In this document: piece after piece, positions 55,601 through 64,000 of the stretch | Layout of the letters: each line of letters starts with the position of its first letter | Position numbering within the stretch: position 1 is the stretch's first letter | DNA from: Lytechinus variegatus | Lineage: Eukaryota > Echinodermata > Echinoidea > Temnopleuroida > Toxopneustidae | Assembly: GCF_018143015.1 (NCBI RefSeq) | Contig: NC_054746.1 | Location: 34,070,830 to 34,134,829, forward strand | DNA length: 64,000 nt | Reading direction: 5' to 3' | Made by a program: the position numbers and the translations under genes | Notes under the pieces: generated by a model | Seen by the model: only the letters and a program-made list of their open reading frames with translations | Database searches by the model: none | What the model was told of the DNA's origin: nothing

Positions 55601-58600
55601 AGCTATACATGAAATCAAACTGTGCGCTTGATCACTAGATACAGCTTTAGATGGGTTAATTTTTTGTTTGAATACTCCCCCCCCCCTTTCATCAGTTTTT
55701 AGTACATAAGATATTCATGATATGATATAATATATTGCATGTATAATTTAATATAGAACACCCATTTAGATATTTTGAATTGCTTTCTGTTCCTTTTGTT
55801 AGCTATGAGAATCTCCTATTAGAGAAGCAAGAAATAGAGGATGCTTTCCTTCGATACCGAAGAGAAGTGAAGAACACGTCGACAGGTAGTGCAGCCAAAG
55901 AGGTCCGCATTCTCAAAACTGCTATCCAGAATCTAGAGGAAGATTTGGTGAATGAGAGAAGGAAATACCAGAGGTCGTCCAGTAAGAGAAGTCAGAATTA
56001 CAGGGAGCTGCTGGAGGAGGTGGGTTCCTTGGGGTAATATCTCTTCTCCTAGCCAATCACAGCATGCACAAGAATTTCAGTAGCTTATTACAGTGTTCAG
56101 AGAGAGACCACTGGTAAATTAGTAATGAAATTATTCCTAGGGGAATGCACTCAATCTTTAAATCAATTTTAGAATTGATTTCATTCAATATTTCATTCAA
56201 TAAAACATTGCCAAGTCCATATTGCTTTTAAATGTTTTCTCAATTCAATTCATTTGAGTGGTGTTTCATCAAACTTAAATGTTGTTTTAAAATTTGATTT
56301 GGGTTGAAGATTTACCTCATGAAGTTTGGAATGTATGACAACTTCAATAAATCCTTACTTTTGATTGGCTGAGGAGCACTGTTACTTGGGTATCTGGGAA
56401 TGACTACTTTTTAGTGATGACAGCCTTCATGATCAAAAGCCTTTGAAATGATTGATTCATTATCCCTCTATGTTAGATATATGTTGGTTTATTAATACAT
56501 AAAATGAATTAACTGATTGATTATATTATGTGAATTCTGGATTCAGAAATACATTATGAAGATCTTACTCGCATAATTGTTACAGGTTGAAGAACTGAGA
56601 GCCAGTGAGCGGAATCTAAAAGTGCGAGTCAAAAGTCTCACAAATGAGCTAAGCATCTTGAAAAGAAAGTAAGTAATACTCCCTAATATGAATTATGGTG
56701 ATGTAGACGATGATTTTCCTTAACTATAAGATATGACAGATGTTTCTTAAAGTTGCTCAGTCATGAGATTTCATGTTAACTGGATCATAATTTGCTGACA
56801 CTAGACTTAGTGAAAATCACCAGATATCTATAACACAGTGTCCCATTTCTGAAGCACAATATACAATAAGACAAATCTGGAACACCACGGATAGCTTTAG
56901 GAATTCCACAACCAAAGAGAAAATAGCTTTGCCTGGAGCAAAGGGAGAAATATGCAGAGCATTCATGGAGATCCACGGTCATCGAACTCAAAGTGATATA
57001 TATACTAGACAACTCTAGTAGCTTGGTAAGCACCCGAGCGCCAGCCAACATCCGGGCGCAATGATCGAAAAACCTGTTTGCTTGAATAATCTTCATATAG
57101 TATATCCTAAATGTAAAATTGTAAATGACACTGTTAATGTGATATAGCACCAAACCCTTATGATCTTTATTTCCTTTACAACCAACCTAGTCCATCAAGG
57201 CGGAGTAGCCGTTCTCCAATGGTACCCACCCCATTATCCCAACGTCAGTCAAGACCTGCTGCTAGGAGACCACCATCAGCTGACATAGCGAGATCTAGGC
57301 CTCGATCAAGAATAGACACAAGCAGTAGAGAGAGATCACTTTCAAGGGGTCGAAGGTCAAGTGTGTCATCGGTGGGGAGTAGGAGTCGAAGCATCTCACC
57401 TGCAGGTCTGTTAGTTTCTGATTATCAACCTGTTGTTTGTACTGAATAAATTGAATTTATGGTTAAATTATTCATCACTTGAAAGGAGATTAAGCACTGT
57501 TTCAATATTGTCACTCTGACCAGGGATAATGTTTATTGAAAATTTCCAAATAAGGAAAGAGGGGAAAATATATATTGATCCTTTGTACAACTTTTCATTT
57601 CTTTCAGGGAATACTTGTAAAATGCAGTCCAATAATCCTGCTATTTTTTGCTAAAATTAATGTTACTTGTAATCATGATCTAGTCATTTTCATTTCATCT
57701 GAAAAAAGTTGAATATGTCTTATCTTATCATCAGGTGCCAGAGGTCCCAGATTTGACCCTACAGCTTACATTCTGGAGAAGAAACGCAGAGAAGAAGAAT
57801 CCAAATTGAAAAGGTTGAATATATATATATATGAATATTCAAAGGAAAATCCATGTTTGAGAAAAAGTATGAGAAAATAGAGGAATAAAAATTTAGATCA
57901 GAGTCCAATTCCAAGTCATCAAAGAAGCACACAAAAAATAAATGCACTTATTTTTTATAATCCTTTTATCTCCATTTGATCATTCCATGAAATTTACATG
58001 TAAATTAATGTTCATTCCTAATTCATTGATGATACAATACCAGGTAACTTTGTCTAGTAAGGATTTATTTAAAAAAAAAACACTGTTGAATCACATAGAC
58101 AATGATTACATTTAAGACCCAGTAATTAATCAAAATGTATTCTTGATGGTTAATACAGTTTGATGATTTGTTTTAGTTTTGTTGGTGTTGTTTGTGTTTC
58201 ACCAGTGCCAGGTTACAGAACAGTGCAGTGCGGTCCAGTGGTAAATCAAGGTTAGCAGGTTCAGGAGAGAGGGGTAGAACCAGGAAACGGCTATCAGATG
58301 GGTACAGAGGTAAGATTCATTACATAATCAATGTTTACTGTACCGATTGTGACAGTGAGTAGTGAAGTACAGTGGAGTAGACCTTCCTTTGGTCAAATAA
58401 TTATTTAAGACAATGTGATTTTTTTTAAAGAATTGAATTATACAAAATGCATAAAGTGAAATGATTAATATTGGAATGTTTTCTTATGTACTTTTTTCAA
58501 AAAATGTTAATGTATATTTTTCTTACTCTTGGTTTGCTTTTATTTCATTTTTTACATATTTTTGTTTTTTTTTTAAAGTAAATTTTCAATGACACTTTTC

Positions 58601-61600
58601 TGATCATTAGCAACTTGAAATTAAAGTATTTTCCTGAGTAGAAGTAGAAATAATGTTAACAGTTATGAATTTGTGTAAACACAGAAACTTATTGGATTTG
58701 TATATGGAATTATTTGTTTTTTTTTTTTGGCAATTTGGAGTCTGACAATCAGACAGTCATTTACATAATGTTGCATAATTTGAGAACCACATACTAGGGC
58801 ATTGCACATTTGGTCTCAAATATTCGACTCGAATAGAAAAACCATGAAACAATGTAGCACCTACCTGTAACCTTACAAAGTGATTACAAAAATTGTCAGG
58901 GTTCTTTTAGGTAATTTTGAGTCCTGCTGGATTCTGAATAAGATCTTGGCAACGAATGGTTCATCTTGAATCTGTGTATCTTAGGGTTTCGTTCAAGGAG
59001 CTCATCAGCTGGAAGCAGAAGATCATCTGGGGGTGGAGTCAGTGATGTTGAGGTTCTATCTGATGCCTCAGAAGGAAGGAGAAGGTAATTATCTTTCATC
59101 TGTCATTCATATGAGTACAGTACTCTTGTTTTAATCAATCTAGAAAAATATTATTTTGAAAATTAGGGTAGCCATTTATATTGAGCTGCCCTTTTTGACC
59201 ATGTAACTAATGTTCCATACATTTTATAGGTAGGAGAAATCTGTAAAGAGATGGACACAGACGTAATATGCAAGAAATAATATGTAGGTATCCAAAGACT
59301 ATAAGTATGAAGAAGTTGAAATATTTAATGGAAAAAAAGAATGAATGATATTGTTTGGTACATGTATTCTCATAGTTTTTATAAAGCTAACCCTAGACTA
59401 AGACCAGGGGCCTATTTCAACTATGGTAGCTTTGCCATTATGACAAGTACCATGGTAACCTTGATTCTGATTGGCTGCTGAGCCCTGTTACCATGATAGT
59501 TGCCATAATGACAGAATTAAGTTGTAAGTCTTGTATGAAACGGACCCAAAATTTTAATGAAATGACTTGCCAACACATTCACAGAATGAGTTCAGAAATA
59601 TTTCAGTCCTTCAGTGAAAAGTGATTGAAGATTAGTCATTAGATAAATGAATCTTCATTTGTATTACTTATTTAAACAGGAGATTACGAGAAGTACTACA
59701 GCCAGGCAAGACTTCTTCATCTAAAGCATGGTCTAGTCCAAATGTGGTAAGCCGTCTCTGGTTTTAAATCTTTGTATAAATAAATGCATAGCATTGTAAT
59801 TCATTGTTTATAAAACTATGTTACCCTCAGTATAGTATGACTTGCAGATTAATAATTGTTAACGTTTTTGACCCTGTATATGTGATTAATCTGGGCTTCA
59901 TCTTTAGAAAGAGTTGTGGCTGATTAAAAATAAAAGTCAAATTAAAATAGAGTTTTAATTTTGCCATTTATAGATTTAAGTCATATAAACCTTAATTTGA
60001 ATTTTTAATGGAATCAATCACAACCCTTATAAGATGAGCCTCTCAAAAAACTATTAGCTCTTTTGGGATGCTTTAATGCAGAGTGAATGATGTATATGAT
60101 CCACTCTTGACATGTTTCTTTTTAAAAAGCCTATTATTAATGTCAAATTAATTATGGTCATACCAAGCCATATGGTTAGAAATTAAATAACCTTGAGAAC
60201 GTGGCCTTGTAGCACGTGAAGTGACAAATACAATCAATTCAAACTAAAAGGATGAGTGTAAAGCTATGGCAGACCATGTCCAAAGATTTTGAAATTAATT
60301 GTAAAATATCAGTTGTATCCCTTTGTGTTACATCCAAAATGAATGCTCCAAGGATTATGCTCATAATGTAAACTATCAATTGCTTTTCTTTCTTTCAGCC
60401 ATTCAGGAGGAAAACTGGAGCTGCTCCCAAAAGATATCCTTTTCATATTTCTTTAACCTACTGATACGTTTTTGAGTAAATTTTATTACATGGTCATATA
60501 AGGGGTTATTGAATATTTACCTGGTCTATCTACATCAAGTTCTGCCTTACTATTGACTTCTCCAATATATTATTAGTGCTTATATCACTGAATTGTTCTC
60601 TTGTTTTAGAGCATTGAAATGAAGCATTCCATGAGTGATTTTTTATGTGTGTGGTCTCTTAAAATCGATATATACATTGAAACAAGTTATTCATTTTCAG
60701 TGATATGGTTTTATTTTTCATCCCTGGCTTGGGTTTCATTTTCCCAAGGTAACCTTACCACTTTGATGTTTCCTTTACTTTCTTCATCACATTAATGAGT
60801 ACACCTGATCCTGACTATCCATCAAGGAGAGGGGCTGGTAGCAAGACTAGGAGCAGACCGCTCTCTGAATACAATGGCCAAGGTAAGGAAGACTAATTAA
60901 AAACAACACCTTTAACAGGCACCTTCCCTTTTGAATTTGCTTACACAGTCATGGTTACAGAGTTTCACAGCCATCCCTTTCCTTTGTGATCTTTATCCAA
61001 TCAAATTTGATGAAATAATGTTCTAAAGTGTAACATATTTGATAGAGATGACTTGCATATGTCAAATTTCTTGGACTCAATAAATGTATTTGATTTAGGA
61101 AGAATATAATTTTCAAGAGTTAATTGAGACATCTTGGCATATGCTGGGGCTGCAGCATCATGCTAAATGCATTATTATACCCTTGTTATTTAATGCCTAT
61201 TCTGTGTATGTAATAATAAATATCACCTAAGTATGATTTTAACAATGTGGTTATGTGTTACCATATACCCTCATGCAAATAGAAATTTAAAAGAGAGTTT
61301 GAGTCATATTAACAAAACATGGGGGATGTTTCACAAAGATTTAAGTATGACTTAGAGTCACACTTAATGCCGATGTGTATGTGATATGCAACGCCCAAAA
61401 TAATAGGCAATAGTCCGCGTCCTCTTGGCATGATCTGACCAATGTGTCATGGCTTTTATAACACACACAACTAGGCTTTCAAGTGTGACTCTTCAGTCAT
61501 ACCTAAATCTTTGTGAAACACCCTCCTGCTCCTTATTTTTTATAATTGCACTAAAATAAAGTCAAACAAGTGCACTACATACCCAAGTTTACACACCTAC

Positions 61601-61968
61601 AGCCATCATGTTTGGATCATATGCTGGGGACCGTTTCATAAATCTTTTATCATGACAAATTTGCAATAAGAGTTTAAAGCTACTGAAATCATTCAAGTTG
61701 ATTGGCTGATCATAAAGTTGTTATAGAAACTACACATTTGTTAAAACAAGTCTTTATGAAACAGGCCCCTGGTGTGCACACATGCTTAATAAAAACCTAG
61801 ATGGGGTTTACTTTAAATTTCTATCATGACTTATGACCAAAGTGATTATTTTTTAATTTTGTTGATTCTGCAGATCGGAGTGCAACCCTGTACAATGATA
61901 CGAATGAGATGTCGGAAATTGATGCAAGACTCAGTGCCCTGCAGCAGTTTATGAAACATAATTTGTAA
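52683..61968 (+). CDS. CCDC61: CCDC61/VFL3, basal-body and centriole protein
   Basis: Coding exons: 52683-52839, 53227-53309, 53784-53944, 54557-54662, 55316-55362, 55803-56019, 56586-56668, 57191-57405, 57735-57813, 58206-58309, 58985-59084, 59680-59746, 60399-60433, 60791-60882 and 61874-61968. They join in frame to 546 aa (human about 512). Residues 1-140 form the XRCC4/SAS6-like head with DRLTADQWRGSFEP, IEDLTHKTGNYKQF, LDLLTYADLESLRNRK and EFDRIHYPLPLPYQGKPDP, nearly identical to vertebrate CCDC61. About 150-285 is coiled coil. 286-515 is Arg/Ser-rich and probably disordered, with RFDPTAYIL near 363. The C-end has EIDARLSALQQFM. VFL3 orthologues in algae, Paramecium and planarians position basal bodies and rootlets. 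An acceptor-like TCTAG at 52654 suggests a 5' UTR exon upstream. Intron 13 is AT-AC. Confidence 0.96.
59407..59549. mobile_element. GGGGCC..TTTCA MITE in CCDC61 intron 11
   Basis: GGGGCCTATTTCAA and TATGAAACGGACCC mark the ends. The inner blocks TGCCATTATGACA and TGCCATAATGACA, and CCATGGTAACC with GGTTACCATG-type sequence, fold back. Non-coding. Confidence 0.65.
60434..60790 (+). other. U12-type AT-AC intron (CCDC61 intron 13)
   Basis: The exon ends CCCAAAAG and the intron opens ATATCCTTTT, the exact U12 AT-AC 5' splice consensus, with no usable GT nearby. The intron closes TTTCCTTTACTTTCTTCATC then AC. TCCTTTACT is one base from the U12 branch consensus TCCTTAACT, with its A 13 bases before the end. 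Splicing at AC keeps the frame (codon 485 becomes Arg, then LMSTPDPDY). An AG nine bases further on would also keep the frame, giving an AT-AG form. Confidence 0.85.
61321..61525. mobile_element. Foldback MITE in CCDC61 intron 14
   Basis: GGGATGTTTCACAAAGATTT plus AAGTATGACTTAGAGTCACACTT is mirrored by AAGTGTGACTCTTCAGTCAT and ACCTAAATCTTTGTGAAACA. The outer 45 bases pair well; no coding capacity. Confidence 0.8.
61626..61769. mobile_element. GGGGACCGTTTCATAAA MITE in CCDC61 intron 14
   Basis: The left end GGGGACCGTTTCATAAA and right end TTTATGAAACAGGCCCC are inverted. Same family as 32055-32152 and 59407-59549. Confidence 0.75.
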
Positions 61969-62538
61969 AGACTGGATGGCAACCAACCTTGAAGAATATG
62001 GAAATCATTATAATATATGTATGGATTTAATTCTGTAAATTGGACAATTATATAGTGATCTTCCAAGTTCTATGGATGGAGATAACAGTTGAATGTTCAT
62101 TCAAGCGATCATTTATCACTCTAGGATCGCCAAAGATTTTCATTTTTTACATGGGTGTGTTCAATCAATCTTTTGTCTGACTTAAAAAACAAAATGTCTT
62201 TTAAAACACAAACATGAAACACTGAAAAAGGTGTGTTCCATGACCTGATTCTTCAGAGTGGCATTGCTAAAAATCTCTTTAAGACATTGGGGATATCAAT
62301 TACAACTTCCTGTCATTGTTGTGGCATAATACTCTAGGTTGAGAGATGATTCCTGTATCAACGACTGCACAGTGTTTTTGTTTAAATGAAGGATAAACAG
62401 GGTTGATAAAAAGAGCTTGAATGCTCTCCTGTATTAACTTTGTTATATGATTATATTTGGAGAAAATTCATTTGTGGTTTTACTTGAACGCACCCAAACC
62501 TGTCTGCTTGAATCCTTGTGAGTCATGAAAAAAGAAGA

Positions 62539-62544
62539 AATAAA
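62539..62544 (+). terminator. Candidate CCDC61 poly(A) signal
   Basis: AATAAA about 570 bases after the stop codon, in an A-rich context. It gives a 3' UTR of ordinary length; other sites further on are possible. Confidence 0.4.
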
Positions 62545-63296
62545 ACAGAAGGAAATTTGTGATCATGGCTACCTGATGATTGAAAGATTGAAACATACAG
62601 CATATTTTTTAATCTCATCAGTCAATTGCCAATTCAACAAAGAATAATGATTTTTCGATTATATAAGAGGCTGAAATTAGCAGCTTATTATAATGAACTT
62701 ATCATAATTAACTTCAATGTGCCAAAAAAAAAAATAGTGAATGCATGACAATCCCCAAATCTGATAATTTTCTATGGTTCCACCACAAAATAATCCTTGT
62801 TAAAGATCTTTCTTTGGCTTTTATTTAATCTTGATAGAAATATGTGAAAGAACATCTATTACATTAGGGTGTGGCAGTGATTCAGTCGTCGTAGGGTCTC
62901 TAAAAAATTGTGTGTCAGTTAAGAGGCTACCAATGAAATGGAAAAGAATAGAAAATGGCTATTTTATGTAAGCAATTGATTGTGGCCCTAAGATAGAAAA
63001 AAGTCATACAATAAAATAGCATACACCGATCATAACATGAAAAAAAACATAACCCACAATTGGATATACTTGAAACTTTTCTATAGTTGTACATTTAGAT
63101 GTACACATGTTTACAAAGTAAAGTCTGTATATTGCCTGTCAGCAACTGAGTCTAATATTGGAAAAATTGAACTGCCCAGACTAATGAAAAATTGCAATTT
63201 TTCTACAGGGTATATTTCCTACTTGTTTTTATTCTGAATTACATTTTGTACCAGTCCTAATATCACCTAATTTTATGGAAACCTTAATTGCTTCTG

Positions 63297-63835
63297 AAAG
63301 GGGATTCCAGGCTAAAAATAATATGATTTGAACAGAAAAAGAAATATCAGACAATTTACAGTTTTGCATCAATTTTGATGAAACAGTTCTATGCATGTCC
63401 TCATGAATATTCAGTGAGCAAACTGATGATGTCGTATCCCCACTTGTTCTCCTGGATTTTATTACATGAAATTATGTTTTTTAAAATTTTCCCTCCAATT
63501 AAAAACAAAGAGTGACAAGCGATTAAAGTGCATTCAGTATTCATTGCCACAACTTATTTTATTAAACAGGAGATATAACATAGATATGTATGAAAATATG
63601 AAATAATTATGATTTTATGTAATGACACAATATAAAGGAAAGTGGGGATGTGACATCAGCCAAGCTGATGAATATTTATGATGCCATGCATATGTTTTCA
63701 CAAAATATTGATTAACTTTAAAATTCAACAACTTCGTTATTTGTTGTCAGATTTTGATGAAATTTTTAGCATTTTGCTCAATGAATATTACTCTAATTAT
63801 TTAGATATGATTATTTCAGCCCCAAGTACCCCTTT
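63297..63835. mobile_element. Palindromic MITE, right edge of window
   Basis: AAAGGGGATTCCAGGCT at the left and AGCCCCAAGTACCCCTTT at the right are inverted with mismatches. The interior has mirrored ATCAATTTTGATGAAA and TTTTGATGAAATTTTTAGC blocks and mirrored GATGTCGTATCCCCAC / GTGGGGATGTGACATC. It resembles the GTCCACC family in design but not in its ends. Confidence 0.7.
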
Positions 63836-64000
63836 AATTGGTATTCTTTCATTGGGGTTTGGTTAGTTATACATGTCAATCTGCCTTAGTCCAATCTCAT
63901 CATATCACAGTTGTACTCAAGTAAAATTCAATTTGTGCAATCTTTTCCTTGATGGGCTGTTGGCCAGTTTTTTTAAATTTAAATCATAATTTCTTTTAAC

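Overview
The window looks like marine-invertebrate deuterostome DNA, most likely an echinoderm and probably a sea urchin. It is AT-rich, its genes are split by many short introns, and its intergenic DNA is dense with foldback (inverted-repeat) elements, MITEs, SINEs and minisatellites. One of its two clear genes is an ADP-ribosyl cyclase of the CD38/BST1/Aplysia cyclase family, a family expanded in sea urchins. The species call is inference from gene content and repeat style; no database search was possible.

Layout. 1-9.9 kb is one giant imperfect palindrome with no convincing protein gene. Its arms (about 1-3.5 kb and 5.1-9.9 kb) pair across a loop of about 1.5 kb, and different MITEs are nested in each arm. 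10-12.2 kb holds small repeats. 12.2-16.8 kb is a broken CR1/L2-like LINE on the minus strand with a coiled-coil ORF1, a PHD-like zinc finger, an AP endonuclease and a reverse transcriptase. 16.8-19.98 kb shows nothing recognisable. 19.99-21.46 kb is a TIR element filled with a higher-order satellite and flanked by an 11-bp target duplication. 22.4-30.7 kb is the ADP-ribosyl cyclase gene (7 coding exons, plus strand, 328 aa), whose introns carry a tRNA-like gene with a UCA anticodon, a SINE and MITEs. 31.27-34.47 kb is a second foldback, with tandem-repeat arms and an 8-bp target duplication, like the TU class of sea urchin foldbacks.

34.5-51.5 kb is accessory DNA: two minisatellite regions built on ACCATT (37.7-38.8 and 48.9-50.6 kb), two copies of a TIR element carrying a perfect CRE and a splice donor (43.2-43.9 and 44.4-46.4 kb), a Mutator-like element with a 9-bp target duplication inserted in the second copy, and possible exons of an unrecognised minus-strand gene (46.9 and 42.3 kb). 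51.6-62.6 kb is CCDC61 (VFL3), a basal-body/centriole protein of the SAS6/XRCC4 fold superfamily, reconstructed here as 15 coding exons encoding 546 aa. One of its introns has AT-AC ends and a U12-type 5' splice site. 62.6-64 kb holds a further MITE.

The two host genes are unrelated: one makes Ca2+-mobilising nucleotides (cADPR/NAADP) in the secretory or cell-surface compartment, the other positions basal bodies. The most notable items are the giant palindrome with exon-like conserved segments, the TU-like foldback with its target duplication, the U12 AT-AC intron, the UCA tRNA, the nested Mutator-like insertion with a possible captured exon, and the three-unit higher-order satellite.
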